Source: Candidatus Binataceae bacterium
GTDB lineage: Bacteria; Desulfobacterota; Binatia; Binatales; Binataceae
DNA: 52,105 nucleotides
Assembly (NCBI GenBank): GCA_035308025.1
Contig: DATGHL010000030.1
Coordinates: 116,946 to 169,050, forward strand
Reading direction: 5' to 3'
Made by a program: the position numbers and the translations under genes
Notes under the pieces: generated by a model
What the model was told of the DNA's origin: nothing
Database searches by the model: none
Seen by the model: the letters and a program-made list of their open reading frames with translations, nothing else
Part shown: positions 26,869 to 34,095 of the stretch, piece after piece
How positions within the stretch are numbered: position 1 is the first letter of the stretch
Layout of the letters: every line of letters starts with the position of its first letter

Positions 26869-27416
26869 GACTCCTCGCGCGGCGCCATGCTCAGCGTCCG
26901 CTGCAGCCGTTTCCGCGCGCGCGCCAGTCGCGACATCACGGTGCCGAGCGGAACGCCGGCCACCTCGGCAATTTCCTTGTAGCTCAGCCCTTCCAGCTCA
27001 CGCATCACCACGACCTCGCGGAACTCATCGGGGAGTTCGTCGAGCGCCCGATTGATGATCTCGCCGTCGCGGCTGTTGAGCAGAAGTCGCTCGGGGTCGA
27101 GGGTTTCGACCGGCGGCGAATGCAGATCCTCGTCGAATTCGGTTTCACGCTCGCGCCGACGATCGTGAGCGAAGCGCGAATAGCAGGTGTTGCGGACGAT
27201 CTTGAGCAGCCAGACCTTGCCGTCGTTTCCGCGCAGGCCGCCGATAAACCTGAGCGCGCGGAGGCAGGCGTCCTGCACTACATCGTCAGCGTCAGCGTCG
27301 TTGCGCATAATCCAGCGCGCCAGATTGTAAGCGGCGTCCAGATGAGGCAACACGGCCTCTTCAAAGCGTTGTTCCTGTCGAGCCAATGGATGCGCTTTCC
27401 GGGTCTCATCTGACAC
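26865..27416 (-). CDS. ECF-type RNA polymerase sigma factor
   Basis: 183 residues from GTG at 27416. Sigma2 (AAYNLARWIMRNDADADDVVQDACLRAL) and sigma4 (LPDEFREVVVMRELEGLSYKEIAEVAGVPLGTVMSRLARARKRL) are complete. Translationally coupled to the anti-sigma gene downstream. The candidate promoter directly upstream would make it autoregulated. Divergent to the metallophosphoesterase and cupredoxin genes, which may be its regulon. Confidence 0.92.
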   Translation of the reverse strand: MSDETRKAHPLARQEQRFEEAVLPHLDAAYNLARWIMRNDADADDVVQDACLRALRFIGGLRGNDGKVWLLKIVRNTCYSRFAHDRRRERETEFDEDLHSPPVETLDPERLLLNSRDGEIINRALDELPDEFREVVVMRELEGLSYKEIAEVAGVPLGTVMSRLARARKRLQRTLSMAPREES

Positions 27417-27428
27417 CGCCGCATCGAT

Positions 27429-27457
27429 GAGACCTGCTCTGCCGGGTTTTTATTCCC
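27429..27457 (-). promoter_or_regulatory. Candidate ECF promoter for the sigma gene (autoregulation)
   Basis: Minus strand: GGGAATA (27457-27451), 16-base spacer, GGTCTC (27434-27429), the usual ECF layout of a GGAA-type -35 and a GTCT-type -10. It lies 12 bases from the GTG, so the mRNA would have a very short leader or none. Confidence 0.4.
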
Positions 27458-27480
27458 GCTTTCAAAAGTGACCCGCGGGT

Positions 27481-27508
27481 GGGAATTTATCGCGCTCGCG
27501 ACGGTATT
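27481..27508 (+). promoter_or_regulatory. Possible divergent ECF-like promoter for the metallophosphoesterase
   Basis: Plus strand: GGGAATT (27481-27487), then GGTATT (27503-27508), spacer 15. It echoes the GGGAAT of the sigma-gene promoter, pointing the other way. Weaker match. Confidence 0.25.
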
Positions 27509-27607
27509 ACCCGATGAAAGCGGTCTGACTTTACGCGCTGCTGAGCCCCAGGAAAAGGGCGCTCCACGCGAACGGACCGGCTGCTCATAGCAACGGAGGG
27601 TAACTAG

Positions 27608-28633
27608 ATGAACGAAAAGATCGACCGGCGCGCATTTCTGCGAATCGCCGGAACCACGGTCGGAATCGGTGTACTTTACGAATTCGCGCCTTTTTTGGCG
27701 AGCGGCGCGAGAGCCGACCCGATCAGCGAATTCTACAAGCACGCCAACGGCGAAGCTCCGGCGAGCTTCAGCTTCGCGCAATTCAGCGATCCGCACGTCG
27801 GTTTCGAGGGGCCACCGGATCCGCTCGGCACCAAGGCCTTCGAAAACGCCGTGTCGCTGATCAACCGGGGTCCCCAGCGTCCCGACTTCGTGTTGTTCAC
27901 CGGCGATTTGACCCATGACGTCGACGATCGCGATACCCACGCCCGCCGGATGGAATTGTTCAAGTCGATCGCCGGACGCATTAAGACCAACGCCATTCAC
28001 ACGGTCCCGGGCGAGAACGACGCGGCGCTCGACGGCGGCACGCTGTATCGCGAGCATTTCGGCGAAAGCCATTACTCCTTCGACCACAAGGGCGTCCATT
28101 TCGTCGCGCTCGACAACGTTTCGCGCGGCCATCCTGAGGTTGGCGCGGAACAGCTCGCCTGGCTCAAGACTGACGTCGCACGCTTTCCGAAGACCGCGCC
28201 GATCGTCGTCTTCACTCATCGCCCGCTGTTCGACCTCAAGCCCGAATGGGAATGGTTCACTGCCGATGGCGACGACGTGATGAACGCGCTCGCGCCTTAC
28301 GAGAACGTCACGGTGCTTTACGGTCACATTCACCGCCACGACGTTCATCAGAGTGGCAAAGTGGGGCACTACGCGGCGCGATCTCTGATTTTCGCCTTCA
28401 ACGATCCGGCGACTAGCGACGATAAGAAACAGCTTCCGTTCGACAAGGACGATCCCTTCAAGGACCTGGGAATCCGGTTAGTCGGGTCCCAGGGGACCGC
28501 CGAGCCGTCCGCGCCACTTGCGATCACGGACGTAGTAATGGCCAAGAATGAGTTTTCGGGCCTTTCGGGAATGCAACAAATGATCAAGGGCAACAATTCA
28601 ATCGGTGGGAGTTCCTCCAATGATGCTGACTAG
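27608..28633 (+). CDS. Tat-exported metallophosphoesterase
   Basis: 341 residues. Start of MNEKIDRRAFLRIAG gives a twin-arginine signal, so it folds in the cytoplasm and is exported. Calcineurin-like motifs: FAQFSDPHVGF, FTGDLTHD, FTHRPLF and YGHIHRHD. The GNH[DE] box reads VPGENDA: the Asn-His pair is replaced by Glu-Asn. It acts on phosphoester bonds; substrate unknown. It overlaps the cupredoxin gene by 14 bases. Confidence 0.85.
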   Translation: MNEKIDRRAFLRIAGTTVGIGVLYEFAPFLASGARADPISEFYKHANGEAPASFSFAQFSDPHVGFEGPPDPLGTKAFENAVSLINRGPQRPDFVLFTGDLTHDVDDRDTHARRMELFKSIAGRIKTNAIHTVPGENDAALDGGTLYREHFGESHYSFDHKGVHFVALDNVSRGHPEVGAEQLAWLKTDVARFPKTAPIVVFTHRPLFDLKPEWEWFTADGDDVMNALAPYENVTVLYGHIHRHDVHQSGKVGHYAARSLIFAFNDPATSDDKKQLPFDKDDPFKDLGIRLVGSQGTAEPSAPLAITDVVMAKNEFSGLSGMQQMIKGNNSIGGSSSNDAD

Positions 28634-29000
28634 AAAATTCGCAGTTATAGGCTTAACGCTGGGCTTGATCTCGTGCGCGGCGACTGTATCCGTTCGCGCC
28701 GATGAGACTCCGCAGATCGTGAAGATCAGCGCGAGCAAATATCAGTTCACTCCCGATCACATTACGTTGGTGAAAGGCGAGCCGGTGACCCTCGAACTAA
28801 CCAGCACCGATCGGACGCATGGCTTTATGATCCGCGCGCTCAAAATCGATTCGACGATCGAACCCGGCAGGACCACGAGCGTTACCGTCACTCCCGATGT
28901 CGTCGGGAACTTCAAGGCAATTTGTGATCACTACTGCGGACCCGGCCATGGTGGGATGAAAATGACTGTGGTGGTCGCAGAAAAGACTGCAAGTCGATAG
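28620..29000 (+). CDS. Exported CuA-like cupredoxin
   Basis: About 126 residues from ATG at 28620 with GGGAG upstream (an in-frame ATG is also at 28623). A signal peptide ends around VRADE. The cupredoxin core ends in CDHYCGPGHGGM: C-x3-C-x3-H-x2-M spacing, and an upstream His in TDRTHGFMI completes the set of a binuclear CuA site like that of cytochrome c oxidase subunit II. It is a soluble, stand-alone electron carrier or copper protein, not an oxidase subunit. Pairs with the metallophosphoesterase. Confidence 0.88.
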   Translation: MMLTRKFAVIGLTLGLISCAATVSVRADETPQIVKISASKYQFTPDHITLVKGEPVTLELTSTDRTHGFMIRALKIDSTIEPGRTTSVTVTPDVVGNFKAICDHYCGPGHGGMKMTVVVAEKTASR

Positions 29001-29019
29001 CCGACGCTATGTGCAACAA

Positions 29020-29050
29020 AAAGGGGCGCGTCGTCAAGACGCGCCCCTTT
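29020..29050. terminator. Bidirectional terminator
   Basis: AAAGGGGCGCGTC (29020-29032) and GACGCGCCCCTTT (29038-29050) form a 13-bp stem with a 5-base loop between convergent cupredoxin and hsp20. T-rich on the outgoing side. Confidence 0.75.
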
Positions 29051-29073
29051 GTAGTCAAACGATTGCAGCCTGG

Positions 29074-29502
29074 TTAGTTGACCTGGATTTTGACCGGCTT
29101 GGTCTCCGGCCGCTTCTCGACAGTGAGTTCGAGTACGCCGTCCTTATAAGATGCGCTCACCTTGTCGGCACTCGCATCTTCGGGCAGCTCGAAGGCGCGA
29201 TGGATTCGACCGTAGCCGCGCTCCGCGACATGGACCCGCGCGTCGCTCGCCCATTCGGGACGCTTCCGCTCAGCCGCGATGATCAGGTTGCCATTCTCCA
29301 CGCGCACATCGAATGAGTCATTCTTGAGACCGGGAATCTCGAAGTAGAAGTGATAGGCATCCTTCTCTTCGACGACATCGGTCGCCGGGCTGATGCGCCG
29401 CGGGGTCCCGTTCAATTCCGCCAACCATCCGTTAACTCCGCCGTTCATCCGGTTAAAGAGCCAGCCGTTCGCCGGCAATACGTTTTCGTGTCTAAGTTCC
29501 AT
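29074..29502 (-). CDS. Hsp20 / alpha-crystallin small heat-shock protein
   Basis: 142 residues from ATG at 29502 (GGAGG upstream); the reading frame extends further but without a site. Alpha-crystallin domain from ISPATDVVEEKDAYHFYFEIPGLKNDSFDV to the C-terminus; GVLELTVEKRPETKPVKIQV ends it (I-x-V anchor). ATP-independent holdase, cytoplasmic. Confidence 0.93.
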   Translation of the reverse strand: MELRHENVLPANGWLFNRMNGGVNGWLAELNGTPRRISPATDVVEEKDAYHFYFEIPGLKNDSFDVRVENGNLIIAAERKRPEWASDARVHVAERGYGRIHRAFELPEDASADKVSASYKDGVLELTVEKRPETKPVKIQVN

Positions 29503-29654
29503 CTGAATCCTCCGTCGGCTATGCCGATCATTTTTGAATTCAAGCTTGCGACCCGGACGCCCGATTCGTCGCAGCTTCTGCATGAAAGGTAAGTACGGAT
29601 CGTCCGGCGTCAAGGGGAGCACCCGATCTGATAGTCGCGAAAGCCGGAACGCTA

Positions 29655-29867
29655 CTAAGAGTTACTATCAGCAGGATTGGCGAGCAGGTTCGCCCGTTTG
29701 ATTTCGGCCGCGAAGCGCCGCGCCATGGCGTGGTCGCCCAGTTGTTCTGCCAGGGCGCGTCCTTCTTCTAGTGCGACAATCGCGCGCGCTATTCTGCTGC
29801 GGCCGAGGAGCGCCCCGGCCTTACGAAAGATTTTGGCGTATTTGGCGCCTTTTTCGGCCGCATCCAA
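29655..29867 (-). CDS. Small helical protein, unknown
   Basis: 70 residues from TTG at 29867. Leu/Ala/Arg-rich helical sequence (AKYAKIFRKAGALLG, ARAIVALEEGRALAEQLGDH) reminiscent of a TPR pair. Its start base is shared with the ATG of the divergent methyltransferase. No clear ribosome site, no family. The longer frame upstream lies within the methyltransferase gene and is discarded. Confidence 0.5.
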   Translation of the reverse strand: MDAAEKGAKYAKIFRKAGALLGRSRIARAIVALEEGRALAEQLGDHAMARRFAAEIKRANLLANPADSNS

Positions 29868-30640
29868 TGGAATTTGATTCGCGCACGGAAACGTTCGATT
29901 CGATCCTAAACGGCGCCGTCTGGCTGGTCCAGCCGCGCGCGGGCTATCGTTTCTCGCTTGACGCGATCCTGCTCGCGAGCTTCGCACATCCGCGCCAACG
30001 CGACCGGCTGCTCGATCTCGGCGCCGGATGCGGCGTCATTGCCACGATCGTGGCCATCACCCGGCGGCCGCGCGAGGTCGTCGCGATCGAAATCCAGACC
30101 GACCTCGCCGAGCTTGCCCGGCGTAACTTCGCATTTAACCAACTCGCGCACGCAACTGCGATTGCGGCTGATTTGCGCGCGCGCAAGATCGCCGGGGCGG
30201 CGCCAGGCTCATTTGATTACGTCGTTGCCAACCCGCCCTATCATGCGCTCCGGAGAGGACGCGAAAGCCCGAATGCAAGCCGCCATGTAGCTCGCGGCGC
30301 CGGCGGCGCGAGCATTCGCGATTTCATCGCGGCCGCATCGCGCTACGCAACCGGCAACGGCCGCGTCGCGATGATCTTTCCGGCGAGTCGCTGCGCCGAT
30401 CTGCTCGTCGAGCTGAGAGCCAAATCGCTCGAGCCCAAGCGACTCAGGTTCGTCCAGCCGTATGCGGAGAGTCCGGCGACCTTGATTATGGTTGAAGCGC
30501 GCAAGGGCGCTGGGGTCGAGGGCAAAGTTGCACCGCCGCTGATCGTTTGGCAAAAACCTGGCGTATATACTGACGAAGCCCGCGGCATTCTTGACGACGC
30601 TGGCGCGAATCCGTTCGCCAAGGTATGGGGCCGCGTTTGA
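29867..30640 (+). CDS. SAM-dependent N-methyltransferase, TrmN6 (tRNA1(Val) A37) family
   Basis: 257 residues from ATG at 29867. DSILNGAVWLVQPRAGYRFSLDAILLASF, LDLGAGCGVIATIVA (SAM loop), VVAIEIQTDLAELARRN and the catalytic NPPY in DYVVANPPYHAL match this family of adenine N6-methyltransferases. RNA target not proven. MVEARKGAG and the end are unremarkable. Start chosen over longer frames because the domain begins here. Confidence 0.85.
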   Translation: MEFDSRTETFDSILNGAVWLVQPRAGYRFSLDAILLASFAHPRQRDRLLDLGAGCGVIATIVAITRRPREVVAIEIQTDLAELARRNFAFNQLAHATAIAADLRARKIAGAAPGSFDYVVANPPYHALRRGRESPNASRHVARGAGGASIRDFIAAASRYATGNGRVAMIFPASRCADLLVELRAKSLEPKRLRFVQPYAESPATLIMVEARKGAGVEGKVAPPLIVWQKPGVYTDEARGILDDAGANPFAKVWGRV

Positions 30641-30646
30641 TCAGCG

Positions 30647-31507
30647 TTAGGCCGCGCTGAAGAACTCAACTGCCAGGCGTGCGATCTCCTCAGGCTGCTC
30701 CATCGGCAGCAGATGGCCTCCGCCCGGAATCACTACGATTCGCCTATGCGATGCGCTCTGAGCGATGCGCTCGGCAAATCCGATCCCGGGGCTGTCGCTC
30801 TTCTCGCCAAAAACGAGTAACGCCGGTATCTTGTCCGCGAGGATGTGCTGGAGTCCGTCGAAGTCGCGCGCGGTCTGATAGAGCCGGGCTTCGACCTCCG
30901 GCGTGCATCTGAGGAGGCGCCTGCCGCCCGCATCCGACCGGGTTCCGTACTCGCAGTAGTCGTGGAGGATGTCCGCGCGCCACGCTGAGTAGCCGGGTTT
31001 GCTCGCGAAGTTTGCATACATCGCGGCGAGACTGTCGAACGCGGGCTTGCGCTTGAGCGTGCGCTCGTAAAGCTCGCTCGGACGCTCACGCGGGTCGCTC
31101 TTGTCGACAATCACCGGCTCGACCAGTATCGCGCGCGCGATCAGGTCCGGCCGGCGATCGGCGATGGCGGCGATCGCGGTCGCGCCCGCCGAGTGGCCGA
31201 ACGCTCGCACCCCGCGCAGCCTCATCTGCTCGAGAAAAGCCTCGAGGTCGTCCGCTGTGCGATACCATGAAATCTCTTCGAGCGCCGGCGCATCACTGCC
31301 GCCATGCCCGAGCTGATCGTAACTGTAGACCCGGCCGAGCGGGCGGAGCGCCTGCGCAATCGGCCGATAGAGGCGTCCCAGGAATCCGGTCGCATGAAGG
31401 ATCAGGATCGGCGGACCGTCGCCACCCCAGTCGAGGTACTGCAAGTTTGCGCCATTAACGCGGAGGTATCCGCTCACGGGATCATCCGGAAACTTCTCAA
31501 TAGCCAT
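30647..31507 (-). CDS. Alpha/beta hydrolase
   Basis: 286 residues. LQYLDWGGDGPPILILHATGFLGRLYRPI (oxyanion region H-A/G-x-G), nucleophile S106 in GHSAGAT, and the general-base His in PGGGHLLP (about 265) complete the catalytic triad with an acid near FGEKSD. Cytoplasmic esterase- or lyase-type enzyme, substrate unknown. Convergent with the upstream methyltransferase by six bases. Confidence 0.87.
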   Translation of the reverse strand: MAIEKFPDDPVSGYLRVNGANLQYLDWGGDGPPILILHATGFLGRLYRPIAQALRPLGRVYSYDQLGHGGSDAPALEEISWYRTADDLEAFLEQMRLRGVRAFGHSAGATAIAAIADRRPDLIARAILVEPVIVDKSDPRERPSELYERTLKRKPAFDSLAAMYANFASKPGYSAWRADILHDYCEYGTRSDAGGRRLLRCTPEVEARLYQTARDFDGLQHILADKIPALLVFGEKSDSPGIGFAERIAQSASHRRIVVIPGGGHLLPMEQPEEIARLAVEFFSAA

Positions 31508-31617
31508 CGTGACGTAAATACTAGGAGACGGCTGACGCCGAGCAAACCCGGCTGGTGCCTTATAACTCTGAATAACCTGCGTTGCTTGCCGTGAACCTTT
31601 AGGCTTATCTCATCGAG

Positions 31618-34095
31618 ATGAATCGGCTGATAGTGCGCTCCAAATATCTATACGATGGCGAGCAGAAATTCTTCGCGCGCGGCGTCTCCTACGGGCCCTT
31701 TACTCCGAATTCACGCGGCGAGCGTTATCCGGAGCCGGAGCGCGCCGCCGCCGACTTCGCGCTGATGCGCGGGCTGGGCGTCAACGTCGTGCGCACCTAT
31801 GTGCCGCCGCCGCCCTGGATGTTCGAGCTCGCCGCTCGACACGAGTTGCGCATGATGGTCGGGATGCCGTGGCCGTTCCACATGGCGTTTCTCGATTCGC
31901 CCGAGATGGCGCGCGACATTCGGCGCACGATCAGCGACGGCGTCCGCACGATGAAAGAGTTTGCAGAGGTGATTTTCGCCTACAGCCTTGGCAACGAAAT
32001 TCGCTCCGACATCGTGCGTTGGCACGGACCGCGCGCGGTCAATCGGTTTCTGCGCGAACTTTACGACCTCGGCAAGCAAGCCGACCCGCAGGGTCTCTTC
32101 ACCTACTCGAATTATCCGTCGGCGGAATATCTGGAACTCAACTTTCTCGACCTCGTGTGCTTCAACGTTTATCTCCATCGCGAGACGGACTTCCGTCGCT
32201 ACCTGACTCATCTGCTCGTGACGACGCAGGATCGCCCGCTGGTCCTGAGCGAGACCGGCATGGACACCCTGCGCGAGGGCGAGGGGCATCAGGCAGAACT
32301 TCTGCGCTGGCAGGCGCGGGCGGCCTTCGAGCTGGGACTGTCGGGCTTCATCGTTTTCGCCTTCACCGATGAATGGCACACGGGCGGTGCGGAAATCACC
32401 GATTGGGCCTTTGGCCTGGTGACGCGGGAGCGCCAACCGAAGCAGGCGTTCGCCGCGATCGCGCAAGTCTTCGCCGGCGCGTTGCCGCCGCCACTCGCCG
32501 CTCTCCCGAAGGCCTCCGTAGTGGTCTGCGCCTACAACGCCGCGGCGACCCTCGCTGCCTGTCTCGAATCACTGAAGCATCTGAATTATCCGGATTACGA
32601 AGTTATCGTCGTCGACGACGGCTCGACCGACGCGACCGCGCAAATCGCACAAAGCGCGGGTGCGCGGCTGCTGAAACTCGATCATCGCGGACTGAGCGCG
32701 GCGCGCAACGCCGGAATTGCCGCGGCGGATGGACGCATCGTGGCGTTTATTGACGCCGACGCCGAAGCCGATTCCGACTGGTTGTATCATCTCGTCGAGA
32801 CCATTTTGCGCCGCGACCTGGCCGCGGCGGGCGGTCAGAATTTTCCACCACTTGCCGTCACGGCGACGCAGGCCGCGATCGCGGCGGCGCCGGGTCTGCC
32901 GCGCGAGGTTCGCGCCGGCGACGACACGCTCGATCAGGTCTGCGGCTGCAGCATGGCGCTGGACAAAACTCGGCTGGGCGGCGCGGCGCCGTTCGACGAC
33001 ACTTTCAGGACCGCCGGCGATGACGTTGACTTCTCGTGGCGGCTGCGTGAGCGCGGACTGCAACTGGCGTACGCGCCCGCCGCGATCGTGATCCATCGGC
33101 GGCGACCGACGATGAGCGCCTATCTGCGTCAGCAGATTGGTTACGGTCAGGCGGAGGCTGTCCTCGCGCGGAAATATCCGAATCGCGGGAGCGCGCAAGT
33201 TTACGGCGCCGGCGGGCGGTTCGCGCGATGGTTCGGGGCTGGCGCGCGGGTTTACTACGGCGCGTTCGGCCGCGGCCTCTTCCAGAGCCTCTATCGCGGC
33301 GCTGATTTTCCGCTCGCGTTGCAGGCGCCGCTCCATTTTTCCTGGTTGATAATTTCCGCGATACTCTTGCTCCAGGGGCTCCTGGCGCACGACGCTTTGG
33401 CGGTCGTTGGCGCGATCGGGCTCGCGGCGATGCTCGCGAGTGCGATCGCGTGGGCCGCCGTCACGCCTATGCCGCGCGGAATGGCGATCGCGGTGCGCAT
33501 CCGGCTCGCGATGCTCTGCCTTCTGGGTCCGTTGGTGCGTAGCTACGCGCGAGACTTTCGCTATGCTCGCGCGCCCCTGGATATTTCGGCGGATCCGGCG
33601 CCCTCCAGGCCCGGATGGAAGAGAAGTGGCAGCGTCGCCTTCGCCCATATCCTCGCCGACCCCAGCGACGAGTTGGCCGTCGAGCAGCTCACCGGGCTGC
33701 TCCGCGCCGCTCTGCTCAGACGCGGCGCGACCGTAGCGCTGACGGACGGCTATCAGCCCTACGATCTGCAGGTCCGCACGGCCAACGGCGCCACCGCCGC
33801 ACTCAACCTGCTCAATGCCCGCGACGGCCGCATCGTTGTCGGATGGAAGCTCGGGGCACAGCCGGCGGTCGCCGCCTGGCGTTTCGGCGTCCTGGTGATC
33901 GTCGTCGCCGCGGTTTTCTACTTCAGCGCCGGCCCTTACCTCGCGATTCTCGCAGCAGTTCTTGGCGCAATGGCGATCACCACGCTCTTCGTTCTTGATG
34001 CGCGACACCTTCCGCCATTGATCGAGCTCGCGGTGCGTGAGGCGGGAGCAGTTCATGCGGCAGGCTTCGTCCCCGAACGGAACGGCCCTCGATGA
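31618..34095 (+). CDS. Fusion of glycoside-hydrolase-like domain and GT2 glycosyltransferase with membrane helices
   Basis: 825 residues. Residues 1 to about 290 form a TIM-barrel glycosidase-like module (FFARGVSYGPFTPNSRGERYPEP, VNVVRTYVPPPP, acid/base-type E127 in SLGNEI and E212 in LVLSETG). From about 298 a GT2 domain follows: ASVVVCAYNAAATLAACLESL, VVDDGSTDATAQ (332-342), the DxD-like FIDADAE (about 378-383) and later CGCSM...DDTFRTAGDDVDFSWRLRERG. Two hydrophobic blocks near 560-650 and 770-800 suggest membrane anchoring. It overlaps the ABC transporter by four bases, so it likely builds a polysaccharide exported by it. Confidence 0.87.
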   Translation: MNRLIVRSKYLYDGEQKFFARGVSYGPFTPNSRGERYPEPERAAADFALMRGLGVNVVRTYVPPPPWMFELAARHELRMMVGMPWPFHMAFLDSPEMARDIRRTISDGVRTMKEFAEVIFAYSLGNEIRSDIVRWHGPRAVNRFLRELYDLGKQADPQGLFTYSNYPSAEYLELNFLDLVCFNVYLHRETDFRRYLTHLLVTTQDRPLVLSETGMDTLREGEGHQAELLRWQARAAFELGLSGFIVFAFTDEWHTGGAEITDWAFGLVTRERQPKQAFAAIAQVFAGALPPPLAALPKASVVVCAYNAAATLAACLESLKHLNYPDYEVIVVDDGSTDATAQIAQSAGARLLKLDHRGLSAARNAGIAAADGRIVAFIDADAEADSDWLYHLVETILRRDLAAAGGQNFPPLAVTATQAAIAAAPGLPREVRAGDDTLDQVCGCSMALDKTRLGGAAPFDDTFRTAGDDVDFSWRLRERGLQLAYAPAAIVIHRRRPTMSAYLRQQIGYGQAEAVLARKYPNRGSAQVYGAGGRFARWFGAGARVYYGAFGRGLFQSLYRGADFPLALQAPLHFSWLIISAILLLQGLLAHDALAVVGAIGLAAMLASAIAWAAVTPMPRGMAIAVRIRLAMLCLLGPLVRSYARDFRYARAPLDISADPAPSRPGWKRSGSVAFAHILADPSDELAVEQLTGLLRAALLRRGATVALTDGYQPYDLQVRTANGATAALNLLNARDGRIVVGWKLGAQPAVAAWRFGVLVIVVAAVFYFSAGPYLAILAAVLGAMAITTLFVLDARHLPPLIELAVREAGAVHAAGFVPERNGPR

